A stretch of 64,000 bases of DNA from the NCBI GenBank assembly GCA_019054805.1, contig JAHQIY010000008.1, forward strand, positions 357,501-421,500, written 5' to 3'. Position numbers and translations under genes: made by a program. The DNA comes from Brachionus manjavacas. Lineage: Eukaryota; Rotifera; Eurotatoria; Ploima; Brachionidae. Positions 19,018 through 29,486 of this stretch are shown here, one piece after another. Below the pieces are notes generated by a model. That model was not told the DNA's origin and searched no databases. It worked only from the letters and a program-made list of their open reading frames with translations. Each line of letters opens with the position of its first letter. Positions within the stretch are counted from its first letter, which is position 1.

Positions 19018-21495
19018 CTAATTGACATATTTTTTCAACCAGCTTGGCGTTCTTAATAGATTTTTAGTTAAAAAATTGTTAAGCTGAACATTTGATTTTC
19101 TGTAAAAGGCTCTCAAGTAACTGTATGATTTTTGGTCCATTTTTTCATATGTGCGACCTTTACTTGGACCAAGACAACGACGATTTTTGAGACAAAAGAA
19201 TTTTTTTCTTGCACTGTAAACCAGCAAATTTTTGTAATCAAAAAACCTGGATGAATTCATATAACGCTGAATTGAGTTCATGGCCAAATAGGGTTTTTGT
19301 TTAAACTCTTCGCCATCAATGAGCAGAAAGTGATCTCTTGCAAAAAATCTCAACCAGTGTGACAAATGCTTTATGTAAATACCAGGATCTAGACATCTGT
19401 GTCGAAATTTTTCAATCCTGCGCAAATATGAGCCATTAAGAGGTGAAAAATTAAGAATTTCATAAAATGTGTACTGCCGAGCAATCGGGTCCTTGTGAGC
19501 TTTCATATGATTGTACCACGAGTATGCTCTGTCAATTGGATCAATGGTGATGATTATAAATTTTGTGTTAGGCATTAATTTTCTTATTCTGTAAGGCACT
19601 CTGGCATCAGAAAAATAATTTGCTGACTTTTCAAAATTGATTATAGACGCGTTTGACTGAAAGAGGTCTAGATACCAGTCAATGCCGTTGTGGTATTCTG
19701 TGAGAAAAAATTGAGTTTCTTCGAAATGATGCTGAGTGTTTCGATTTGACGCAAATGATGGATGAGCGTCCAGAAAATGATGCACAGCAGTTGTTCCCGT
19801 TTTTTGTGGTCCCAATATAATCAATTTGGGAAATGTTTGACATGTTCTGTTCGGTGACCAAATGGTCATGTGGTGCCTGTCAATGCAAGGACTGGTCCAG
19901 GTTGGCTGAATTTCATCCGCGTGAAAATTGAAGTAGTCAATGGCCAGCTGCATTGGTGGTTTGAACCTAAATTTTAAATTTGTCCTTGTGATTAAAAATT
20001 TGAAGAGATTTTTAAAGACAAAATGCGCCAATCTGTCATTGGCATAGTTTGTCATGTGTGTCATAAAAATGTTGATTCGGTTGAAGAGAACACTTTGGAA
20101 AATTTCGCCACCATACATTTTTGACAAAAGATTTCGAATTCCTTTTGGATAGGTGGCAAAAAAATTTGTGTGAGTAAAGATGCCGCACGTTTGTCTTGGC
20201 AAAACCATTATGTTCTTGTGAATAAATCCGCGCCTCAAATGAGCTGGTCTCAGATGCGGATATTCTTCTGTGCTTGTCACCTTTATCGTCCATATTCTGG
20301 ACCAAAGCTCATAAAGACTGTTTGACACAGGATACACTCCACTGTGGTGCGGTGCCACAGCGTAAAATGTGTTTGCGGGAAGATCATGCTCTTGGGCGAA
20401 AAAAAAATTGTAGTACAGCTGTTCTTTGAGTTGGGACGAGTTGAGGTGTTGAGGCTTGAAATGAGACCACGTGTGATCAAACCAATTGAAGTGGTTTCTT
20501 TTATCTAGCAAGAGTGGGTCAGCTAAATTTTCATCATTGTTACCAGAGCAATAATGAAAACCAGAGAAGCCTAAATTGAATTTAAATTTTTCAACACTTG
20601 CATTAAAAACATACTTATTTAGATAATTTTGAAATTGAATCAAAGCATGCACATCGTCAGGCCTCAGTCTTAGGCCTGATGCGCCCACAAACACGTCATC
20701 AATGTCAATTTGAATCATTCGCTCAAGACCAATGCTAAGACGGCCATAGGAGGAGTACTCGATCACATCGAGTACCAAACTACACAGCACATTTTCAAGT
20801 TTAATTTTCATTATCACAAATCTCAGCCCGGAACCATTGTTTTTTAGGATGGCATGTTTGTGCAGATCGCACAGCAACACTGGAGCGCTATTTTCCACCT
20901 CTTCTCTTCTAAATTCACTTGACTGCGTTGATGACTGGAGCAAAAAGTTCGCTTGCGCATTTAATTTGGTTGTTTTGAAAAAGTCTCCCTCATTTGCATT
21001 CAACTTGCACTCTTGGACATCATAAATTGGTCTATTGTCCAAAAAAACCAGGCCTATCTTGAATTTGAGACACTCTTGGATCAAAGAATGGACAAATTGG
21101 TTGTTTTCAAGTGATTTGAGCAGTTCGAGGGACTCGAATACGACAACACTGTAAAATGATTTGTGTCCATTGGCCAAGTTTATTTGCTTGTCCACAGATG
21201 GCTTGATTCGAACAAAATTGAATTTAAAGCGTGACCACTGGGCTATTTTGATAAATTGAGCTATTTGCTGTGACGTTCTAGATGTGGCTAGAATGAGAAT
21301 GCGATTTTCATTGGCATAATTGCCGGTCTGCACAGGCTGATTTAACTCTTGGAAAAAATTAACACCAGCATTTTTGGAAAGATTTTTTGTGTTAAACGAG
21401 GAATTGCTTGTCTTAGAAGTGAGAATTAAAAAAATAGCAGTAATTGTGGTGATCAAAAGAATTGGCCGGATGAATTTAATTATTATTCTGATCAT
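19018..21495 (-). CDS. NDST: Heparan sulfate N-deacetylase/N-sulfotransferase
   Basis: 825 residues in one exon, close to the usual 840-880. It removes acetyl groups from GlcNAc in heparan sulfate and adds sulfate from PAPS, in the Golgi. Residues 9-27 form a type II signal anchor. The N-deacetylase half holds IDIDDVF (263-269), HTWSH (341-345) and APHHSGVYP (381-389). The sulfotransferase half has the PAPS 5'-phosphosulfate loop GPQKTGTT (562-569), FEETQFF (591-597) with the catalytic-Glu region, the 3'-phosphate-binding stretch around YSWYNHM (658-664), and a CLGPSKGR motif near the end. It stops at TAG at the expected C-terminus (SWLKKYVN). The first ATG fits the signal anchor. The lack of introns is unusual for this family. 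Confidence 0.95.
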   Translation of the reverse strand: MIRIIIKFIRPILLITTITAIFLILTSKTSNSSFNTKNLSKNAGVNFFQELNQPVQTGNYANENRILILATSRTSQQIAQFIKIAQWSRFKFNFVRIKPSVDKQINLANGHKSFYSVVVFESLELLKSLENNQFVHSLIQECLKFKIGLVFLDNRPIYDVQECKLNANEGDFFKTTKLNAQANFLLQSSTQSSEFRREEVENSAPVLLCDLHKHAILKNNGSGLRFVIMKIKLENVLCSLVLDVIEYSSYGRLSIGLERMIQIDIDDVFVGASGLRLRPDDVHALIQFQNYLNKYVFNASVEKFKFNLGFSGFHYCSGNNDENLADPLLLDKRNHFNWFDHTWSHFKPQHLNSSQLKEQLYYNFFFAQEHDLPANTFYAVAPHHSGVYPVSNSLYELWSRIWTIKVTSTEEYPHLRPAHLRRGFIHKNIMVLPRQTCGIFTHTNFFATYPKGIRNLLSKMYGGEIFQSVLFNRINIFMTHMTNYANDRLAHFVFKNLFKFLITRTNLKFRFKPPMQLAIDYFNFHADEIQPTWTSPCIDRHHMTIWSPNRTCQTFPKLIILGPQKTGTTAVHHFLDAHPSFASNRNTQHHFEETQFFLTEYHNGIDWYLDLFQSNASIINFEKSANYFSDARVPYRIRKLMPNTKFIIITIDPIDRAYSWYNHMKAHKDPIARQYTFYEILNFSPLNGSYLRRIEKFRHRCLDPGIYIKHLSHWLRFFARDHFLLIDGEEFKQKPYLAMNSIQRYMNSSRFFDYKNLLVYSARKKFFCLKNRRCLGPSKGRTYEKMDQKSYSYLRAFYRKSNVQLNNFLTKNLLRTPSWLKKYVN

Positions 21496-22064
21496 CTAAT
21501 GTTTTCTTTTTTTTAGATGGCATTTGCCTAAAGTCTAAAGAGAAAATTAATCAAGTAGTTTACAAAATGTTAGAAAAATATGAATTAGAATTTTTTTGAT
21601 AGGATTTTTTGTAAATAGATGATTTTTATAGTTTTGTGAAATTAAGTTGATCACTGACAGATTTTTAGATGTTGAGCGGCGACATACAGTTTTTTATTTA
21701 TGCAAATCAAGACAAATTTTATTTAGGAAAATAACTTACATTTTACTACAAGATGAATTTTTGATTTTTGATTTTAGTCAATAAAGTCAATAAATTTGTC
21801 TTTACGTAAATTCTTCAATTTGTTTATTAATTTATCTAAAGAAGAAAAATTTTGAAATTTTACGCAAACAATTATTTTTTTGCGATAAAAAATCGAAAAA
21901 AGTAAAAAACCTAAAAAACAGTCGTTTATTAAAATTTTAATTATAATGTCAAAATTAGTCTTATGAATTAAAAATTTTGCAACATAAATAGCTGCATCAA
22001 TAGTCTTAGCCTGCTTAACTCATCAGATTTATTTTGGTGCATATCAAAAGCAGACTGCAACAAG
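21496..22064. other. AT-rich spacer upstream of NDST
   Basis: Likely holds the NDST promoter and 5' UTR; no convincing TATA or other element stands out. Confidence 0.4.
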
Positions 22065-22290
22065 AAGTTCGTGATCATGATCACATGATCAAAACTTAAT
22101 TGATTAAAATCTTAATAAAAATGATGAAAAAAGCTTATTTAAAAAACTTTTTAATCAAAGACACAATTTTTAATATTTTGATTAGATAAAAAAAATCTCT
22201 TTTTTTCCTATTGATCTTTAATTTATTTTAATAATGAAAACATTTATTTGAAAATTTTAAAGACCAATTTAAAATACACATCTATACATC
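22065..22290. repeat. Palindrome-bearing dispersed repeat, copy 1
   Basis: Opens with the perfect palindrome GTGATCATGATCAC (22071-22084), then AAAACTTAATTGATTAAAATC and AATAAAAATGATGAAAAAAG. The same order of blocks occurs at 54010-54320 and 59888-60215. Confidence 0.7.
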
Positions 22291-22291
22291 T

Positions 22292-22395
22292 GTTTTGGTC
22301 GCTTCATCAAGTCTTTGCTTAATCGCTTCACAGTTTCTCGAAGTTGATCGATTGGTTGAGAAAAGTATGGAAACCTTTCAAGCAGATCAAGGTGA
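22292..22395 (-). repeat. Inverted coding-like repeat, left copy
   Basis: Minus strand matches the plus strand at 23277-23372. Both read L(L/F)STNRST(L/S)RNCEAIK followed by RLDEA. It looks like two decayed copies of one coding segment in opposite orientation, about 0.9 kb apart. The protein is not recognised. Confidence 0.6.
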
Positions 22396-23276
22396 TGGAT
22401 TATTATTACGCTTTTTACACTTAGTTGAGCACCAGTATCAACTTTCTTAGATAAAAGTAATCCATTGATTAAACACGTACCTTAAATTGATTTGTTGACT
22501 TCCTCAATATCTTTTTCTTCTTGATGATTTGTTTCTGGCATGTCGACTTTTGAGTTTAGTGGTTAAAAATTCTAGAGTTGGTGTACCGTGTTGTCTTGCT
22601 TGATCGGAGGTCATTTCTTCTTTTTTTTATTTATGAATTGCTCGAACCTGGGTTTAGAGATCATTTCTGTTTCTTGGAAAGTTTGAGTATTCAAATCAAT
22701 ATTTGGCTAAATGCTTGTTTTTCGTACATCGGGTACAAATATCCTGATTAGCTTCAATCTCGATTCTTCGTGGCTTTTCCTCAAATGTCACTCGATTGTT
22801 TTGCATCTGATTTGCAATTGGCATTTGAATTGGTCTTGGCGTCCCATATTTAAAAAAAAAATTTTCTGTAGACTTTATCTAAGACTTCTGATAATTTGTT
22901 GAGATTAATCAATTCAAAGTCCGGGGTTTACCCCCTAACCCCCTCTTTTTTTTTACATTCTGAAACTAGAGGAAATTCTGAACAAAATGTTCGGACTACT
23001 TTTTTTATTTTTTAATTTTTAACAAAATAAAATTGCTAAAAATAAGTGTAAAATCAAAAAAAAAATTAAATTGTTATATTCGGAAAAAAATTCTTCAAGT
23101 GTATGAACAAATTAAAATTAAACTCTTCTTTTTGTAATTTAGCAAAGCACATAAACACAAAACTGCGTATTTTGTTCACAGGAAGAACATACGCGGAATT
23201 ATGAATCGGTGAAACTGCTATTTTTTAATTCTTGTGGTTAAAAATTACTTGGTCTCTGAATGTCTTTTAGGCATCA
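22396..23276. other. Spacer between inverted repeats, degraded coding traces
   Basis: The minus strand around 22700-22860 has a short run that reads like protein (FEEKPRRIEIEANQDICTRC), broken soon after. I cannot name it. The rest is AT-rich. Confidence 0.3.
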
Positions 23277-23372
23277 ATCTGCTAATAAGGTTGCCATACT
23301 TTTGTCAACCAATCGATCAACTTTGAGAAACTGTGAAGCAATTAAGCCAAGACTTGATGAAGCGATCAAAAC
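23277..23372 (+). repeat. Inverted coding-like repeat, right copy
   Basis: Plus-strand partner of 22292-22395. The similarity stops at about 23372, where a GC-rich patch begins. Confidence 0.6.
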
Positions 23373-23490
23373 ACTATGTGGGCCACATGGCCGGCCGACG
23401 TAGCCCACATGGCCCACATGGCCCACATGGCCGATAAAGCCGAACAACTTGGCCGACTAGGCAGGCCGCGCCGGCCGGCCGAATGGCTTT
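23373..23490. repeat. GC-rich patch with 9-bp tandem repeat
   Basis: Three exact tandem copies of GCCCACATG at 23403-23429, a variant at 23380, and several GGCCGGCC-type runs. Very GC-rich inside AT-rich surroundings. No coding frame is convincing. Confidence 0.8.
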
Positions 23491-23811
23491 ACGATTTTAT
23501 TAAAACCGCTGTATCAAAATGAACAATTTTTTTAGTGATTGTTGACGGAAATCATAAAATCAACGAGCAACTTGCATATCATCATATGAAATAGATCCTA
23601 AAGATGAAAATGATAGGTGTTGTAAAGAGTCACCAATGCAAGGCTCATATTTTTGTTGGAAACATAATGTTCAAACGAATGGCGTTAATGGCGCACCGAC
23701 ATTTGATGTTATGTTTTTTTTTATAATTCTTACTTTAGTTGAAGGATTCAATAATCTTTTTAGATCATTTTATTGATGTTCAAAATGAAGAAGTCTTAAA
23801 TGGTGAACTGT
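23491..23811. other. Spacer with a possible small zinc-motif relic
   Basis: Around 23590-23700 the plus strand reads RCCKESPMQGSYFCWKH, a C..C...G..FC..H pattern seen in some zinc-binding modules. It is too short and isolated to call a gene. Confidence 0.25.
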
Positions 23812-23869
23812 TATTCCTAAAGTAAAATGGTGAATTCAATTCTTTAATGGTAATACAAAGCCAATAATC

Positions 23870-25412
23870 GCGAAGAGCACTTTGATACAAACCTTAAACT
23901 AAGACTTTACGAAAACTATGATGACTTGCGACGCGTCGATCGACTTTTGTATTTATTTAAACCTCAAGACTACGGATCAACACAAAATTAATTATACTCC
24001 AGGATCAGTTAGTAGATAAGATGTTAACCTTAAATCATTGCTCAATATTTTACAGTCATAAATCGAAAATCCACAATTCCTCCACAAGGCAAAAATTGCA
24101 ACCTTATCTTAATCATTTTATAATTATTTAATAGCCAGAAAGCTCGTCCAATTTTGGAAAAGTAACCATTTTTAATCACATAAAGAGCTTCGTTGCCGCA
24201 TACCCAGCAAAACTCGTGCTTGCATCTATTACAGGTAATGTGAATTTTGAACACTTTACTTTATTATTTAAAGTTTTCATACAAAATCAAATAAATTAAT
24301 GAGTCAAATATAATCAATAATAATCAAATTTTTAATTTATAAATTTATTAAAATAACTTTTTGTGAATATTAATTGTTCAAATAGATCATCTTTAAGACA
24401 CTTTTTTGATGGTCGAATCCTAGCACTACCCATATTAGATATTCTTTCTATCGAAATACTAATTTCTGATACTTATTTTAAATTTTTTATTCAATATTCA
24501 GTTCTTTGTACTGATTCTAAAATTTTGTTTTATTAAACTGCTGTAAATATTCTTGATAGCTAAATTCTTAGCTTCTAATAATTATTTTTTTTGTAAATTT
24601 TTATTGTTTTTCAAATTTTAATCATGAAACTTTAATTTTTTATCTTTAGGTTGATAATGTAAATCAAATGAGTCATCAATATACTCATTATTTTTAAAAT
24701 CAAAATTTTAATGCCAATATCAATGTTTTAGTATAAAAGCATTTTTTTATTCTAATTATTCAGCTGAGAAGTCTGTTCTTTTGGGTACGCCATTTTATTT
24801 TGATACTAAACCATTTTGAATTAAAACGGCATAGAATAAAGATGATTTGAACTAGGTTTTTTATATTTAAAAATTTTAAAAAATATTTAAAAAGGCTTTA
24901 AAGTTTATTTACATGATAAAATTTTGTTTTATTATAAAAATAAATATTTGTACAAATTGAATAAAGCTTCAAATAGAAAAAAATATACAAATAATTTTTA
25001 GCTCAAAAGCTTCAATTGAATACAAACATTGTGAAAAAATTACTATTTCAAAAAATTTGAAATTTAAAAATAACAAAAATAATTGATTTATTCATTGAAA
25101 AAAGTCCTTTAACAATGTATATCGAGCTCTGGTCAACACGTCCACAGCTTCGATCAAAAACTCCCAGTCCACCAGAGTGCCTCCTTCGTTGTTCATTATT
25201 TTGTGCTGAATCTTGAGCAGGCACTGTTGCCTCAGCGCTTTTTCGAACTTGAGACTATTTGAATGGTTGATCCTGCGGTGGTAGTAGTGAGTGTATCTGT
25301 TATGCGCCTCTCTAGCTGTGTCTTGTTCCGGGTTGCCTTTGTATCTGTTGCAGTCAAAGGTGGGATCGTGCGTTTTCCAATCGTTGCCACATACCCTGCA
25401 AAACTTGTGCTT
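23870..25412. repeat. Array unit A1-B1
   Basis: 1,543 bp. Segment A, then a short Ariadne-2 RING2 fragment, Ariadne-2 3' flank, and a truncated Ariadne-2 3' end. Nearly identical to the unit at 27921-29465. Confidence 0.9.
24042..24254 (-). pseudogene. Ariadne-2 RING2 fragment, copy 1
   Basis: The minus strand reads TCNRCKHEFCWVCGN exactly as residues 406-420 of the intact Ariadne-2 at 41818-43554, with unrelated sequence on both sides. About 56 bp of true identity. Not a functional ORF. Confidence 0.8.
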
Positions 25413-25433
25413 GCGAAGAGCACTTTGATACAA
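25092..25433 (-). pseudogene. Truncated Ariadne-2 3' end, copy 1
   Basis: Starts inside the second RING at KHKFCRVCGNDWKTHDP (Trp to Arg at the WVC position of the parent) and runs to the same end, LLKDFFQ. It lacks 186 bp (62 codons, in frame) that lie in the parent between RARYT and LLKDFFQ (41844-42029). The 5' break joins segment A at GCGAAGAGC. No RING1, IBR or catalytic Cys, so it cannot be a ligase. The 113-codon frame is still open. Confidence 0.85.
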
Positions 25434-26710
25434 ACCTTAAACTAAGACTTTACGAAAACTTTTATGACTTGCGACGCGTCGATCGACTTTTGTATTTATT
25501 TAAACCTCAAGACAACGGATCAACACAAAATTAATTATACTCCAGGATCAGTTAGTAGATAAGATGTTAACCTTAAATCATTGCTCAATATTTTACAGTC
25601 ATAAATCAAAAATCCACAATTCCTCCACAAGGCAAAAATTGCAACCTCTACTCCCCACCGGGCCATTTTATCTCGTTACCTAAGATTTAATTGGTCCACT
25701 ACTACTTTTAAGATATATTCATCTAACAGATGGTGAGAAAAACTTCCAATCTTAGCTGAAAAGCAAAATTTTATTAATTACTGACATTTATAAACTCAAT
25801 ACCTCTCCATACCACTCTGAGTGTGACGGCTTGAACAAAAGTATTAATCGCACATTGAAAACAAGGCTTTTAATCATTACATAAAAAAAATTACTTAGAA
25901 AATTGACATTGAAAGATTATTTTTTTTGTCCGAAATTTATTACAAAGAAATATTAACATTGAAAAAGATTGTCATATTTTTGCTAAAATACTTGGTCGAA
26001 AAAATCTTTTAAGCTTTTATATAATAAAATAAATAAAAATTAGTATCACATGATTCTTATAAGTTTATCCAATAATTCTAAATATTTTTACTTTTAAATT
26101 ATTTTTTGTTAATTTTATTTATTTTTTCCCCTTTTTAATCTCATTTGAATATTTAAATAAAAAAGGTTGCAGATAATTTGCATAAATAAATTATGGATGA
26201 GCCAAGCTTTGTATCAGCTGATAATTTTTCAGAAAATTTTCTCCTTAATTAATTTATTTCAATTTAAAATTTATGTTTTTGTTTTTTGTTTTAAGATTCA
26301 CAATTCCTTTTTTTGTGTAAATTAACATGCAACAACCAACCATACACCTTTCGAAACTGAGTATTTTTGAAAATCAAAGCTTCAATTAGAATAACTAATT
26401 ATTTAGAACATTTATTTTGAAATTAAAATTAAAAAAAAAGTTATCCTTTTGTAAAAAATTGTAAATTTTTATTTTTTTTTTGGTTTTTTTTACCAGAGAT
26501 AAAGTAAATGCAAAAATAGAAAATTCATTTCTTTGTTAAGATAAATGTATTGATAAAAATTCATACAGTTGCAAAAGCTTTAACCTAATATTTAATTCTA
26601 ATCTTTAATGGGAAACTAACTTTTATTTTAAAATATGCCATAATAAATTTTAAAAAATTTTGCATCTGAGAAAAACCTCTGTCGCATTTTAAAAATGAAT
26701 TTTAATTGAA

Positions 26711-26718
26711 TATAAATA
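26711..26718 (+). promoter_or_regulatory. TATA box, peptide gene copy 1
   Basis: TATAAATA 57 bp upstream of the start codon; the same box stands 56-57 bp upstream in all five copies. The TATA assignment is by motif and position. Confidence 0.6.
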
Positions 26719-26767
26719 AGTGAAGATTCAATTGTATTCTAAAAAAAGAAATTAAAAATAAGAAAAA

Positions 26768-27256
26768 ATGCACGTTTTCTATATTTGTCTTCTAGCCACT
26801 TTTTTGGTTTTTACTGAATGTTCAGTCATACAACAAAAACCACGAATTGATTCTTCAGTTGAATCATGTAAGTTTTAAGTGCCCAGCTTAATATATTTCA
26901 AAGTTTATTTTAGCCCAAGTTTCATTCAAAGCGCATTTGATTAGGCTTTCATTGTGTGGAGAAGATAAAAAATGCATTATGAGTCAAAAGATGGACAATA
27001 ATGAGTCATTTTTATCATCAATTGGTTTGTTCATTTTAATTTGTCTTCCAAAATTAATATATTAAAATTGAAAAAAATTAAAGAATTTTTAAAAAACGAA
27101 CCTAATCCAAGATGCATAGATTGTTATAATGCTGCATATGATTGTTATTATAGTAGCGGCTCTTGGTCCAATAGCGAATGTACATATGCCTACGATGTCT
27201 GCTATAGCTGTGGTGTGACTTTGTCAACTGCCATTGCTTGGTTATTTGGAAAATAA
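26768..27256 (+). CDS. Secreted eight-cysteine protein, copy 1
   Basis: Unknown family. Exons 26768-26867, 26914-27024 and 27084-27256; introns GTAAGT...TTTTAG (46 nt) and GTTTGT...TTAAAG (59 nt). The spliced frame gives 127 residues. A signal peptide (MHVFYICLLATFLVFTEC) is followed by a polar segment, a C-x5-C pair (C48, C54), and a C-terminal domain with C81, C84, C91, C103, C110, C113. Spacing there is 2-6-11-6-2, a mirror. This suggests an antiparallel helical hairpin with nested disulfides (inference). It ends in a hydrophobic AIAWLFGK tail. AATAAA lies at 27276. The unspliced frame stops within intron 2, supporting the intron. Confidence 0.8.
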
Positions 27257-27920
27257 TTTTTTTTTTTGCACATTAAATAAACCTAATCAAAAGTTAAAAA
27301 ATTATTTAAGTAATAAAGTTGATTTTTTCGAATGAATTTTTTTGAATAGTCAAATAATTTAGAAATCAAAATCAATCATCGTTTAAAAAACGGCCATATA
27401 TTTTATTATTCAAACTATAAAGAATTCCCTTTTTTTATCTGATCAATTTTTTAAAACCAAAATAAATTATAAATAGATATTCTTTCGCAATGATTCTATC
27501 CAATGTTTTTAAAATGAAAATTTTTTTTCTAGGTTTTAATTTTCTTTTTCATAGTTTTTTCGAAAGCAGCCTTAGTGTTAATTATTGTTTTATTGAATAT
27601 TTTCTTCAGCTTTTGAATGTTTGTCTTTTGTTGTTAATCTAAAATCAAAAATAATTGTTAATTTAAAATTTTTCAAAAAAGTATTCACTCTTTCTAAAAC
27701 GGATTTTTGATAAGGAAAATGTATTAAAACTATCGTGAATACATATCAAGATATAGAGTGTTTGTATATAATAACAGATGCAATGAATACAAGTAAGAAA
27801 ATCACACTACAACACAATCATCTGCACATATTATTTTGTCACAGTCTATTGAGTGATTTTGTTTTTTAATCCAAAATCATATATATTCCTAAAGTTAAAT
27901 GGTAAATTCAATTCTTTAAT

Positions 27921-29465
27921 GCGAAGAGCACTTTGATACAAACCTTAAACTAAGACTTTACGAAAACTTTGATGACTTGCGACGCGTCGATCGACTTTTG
28001 TATTTATTTAAACCTCAAGACAACGGATCAACACAAAATTAATTATACTCCAGGATCAGTTAGTAGATAAGATGTTAACCTTAAATCATTGCTCAATATT
28101 TTACAGTCATAAATCAAAAATCCACAATTCCTCCACAAGGCAAAAATTGCAACCTTATCTTAATCATTTTATAATTATTTAATAGCCAGAAAGCTCGTCC
28201 AATTTTGGAAAAGTAACCATTTTTAATCACATAAAGAGCTTCGTTGCCGCATACCCAGCAAAACTCGTGCTTGCATCTATTACAGGTAATGTGAATTTTG
28301 AACACTTTACTTTATTATTTAAAGTTTTCATACAAAATCAAATAAATTAATGAGTCAAATATAATCAATAATAATCAAATTTTTTAATTTATAAATTTAT
28401 TAAAATAACTTTTTGTGAATATTAATTGTTCAAATAGATCATCTTTAAGACACTTTTTTGATGGTCGAATTCTAGCACTACCCATATTAGATATTCTTTC
28501 TATCGAAATACTAATTTCTGATACTTATTTTAAATTTTTTATTCAATATTCAGTTCTTTGTACTGATTCTAAAATTTTGTTTTATTAAACTGCTGTAAAT
28601 ATTCTTGATAGCTAAATTCTTAGCTTCTAATAATTATTTTTTTTGTAAATTTTTATTGTTTTTCAAATTTTAATCATGAAACTTTAATTTTTTATCTTTA
28701 GGTTGATAATGTAAATCAAATGAGTCATCAATATACTCATTATTTTTAAAATCAAAATTTTAATGCCAATATCAATGTTTTAGTATAAAAGCATTTTTTT
28801 ATTCTAATTATTCAGCTGAGAAGTCTGTTCTTTTGGGTACGCCATTTTATTTTGATACTAAACCATTTTGAATTAAAACGGCATAGAATAAAGATGATTT
28901 GAACTAGGTTTTTTATATTTAAAAATTTTAAAAAATATTTAAAAAGGCTTTAAAGTTTATTTACATGATAAAATTTTGTTTTATTATAAAAATAAATATT
29001 TGTACAAATTGAATAAAGCTTCAAATAGAAAAAAAAATATACAAATAATTTTAGCTCAAAAGCTTCAATTGAATACAAACATTGTTAAAAAATTACTATT
29101 TCAAAAAATTTGAAATTTAAAAATAACAAAAATAATTGATTTATTCATTGAAAAAAGTCCTTTAACAATGTATATCGAGCTCTGGTCAACACGTCCACAG
29201 CTTCGATCAAAAACTCCCAGTCCACCAGAGTGCCTCCTTCGTTGTTCATTATTTTGTGCTGAATCTTGAGCAGGCACTGTTGCCTCAGCGCTTTTTCGAA
29301 CTTGAGACTATTTGAATGGTTGATCCTGCGGTGGTAGTAGTGAGTGTATCTGTTATGCGCCTCTCTAGCTGTGTCTTGTTCCGGGTTGCCTTTGTATCTG
29401 TTGCAGTCAAAGGTGGGATCGTGCGTTTTCCAATCGTTGCCACATACCCTGCAAAACTTGTGCTT
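27921..29465. repeat. Array unit A3-B2
   Basis: 1,545 bp, second copy of the A-B unit. The stretch GGTAATACAAAGCCAATAATC that precedes A elsewhere is missing here, so this A junction was formed differently. Confidence 0.9.
28114..28305 (-). pseudogene. Ariadne-2 RING2 fragment, copy 2
   Basis: Same short RING2 piece as at 24042-24254, in the second B unit. Confidence 0.8.
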
Positions 29466-29486
29466 GCGAAGAGCACTTTGATACAA
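29145..29486 (-). pseudogene. Truncated Ariadne-2 3' end, copy 2
   Basis: Predicted protein identical to copy 1 at 25092-25433, including the Trp-to-Arg change and the 186-bp in-frame deletion. The two copies therefore duplicated after those changes arose. Confidence 0.85.

Larger units (their letters stand above)
25413..27920. repeat. Array unit A2-C1
   Basis: 2,508 bp. Segment A then the C segment with peptide gene copy 1. It lacks a 257-bp stretch present in the other C units (31809-32065 in unit C2). Confidence 0.9.

Noticed and set aside
19679..20480. Short ORFs overlapping NDST in other frames
   Set aside because: Out-of-frame shadows of the intact NDST gene.
24042..24254. Functional small RING protein
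   Set aside because: Only about 56 bp match Ariadne-2; flanking residues are unrelated and the zinc site is incomplete.
27041..27256. Stand-alone 71-codon ORF (and its repeats at 31091, 33878, 39438)
   Set aside because: Its start is a non-ATG codon inside intron 2 of the spliced gene, and copy 4 breaks it without harming the spliced frame. It is exon 3 plus intron sequence.
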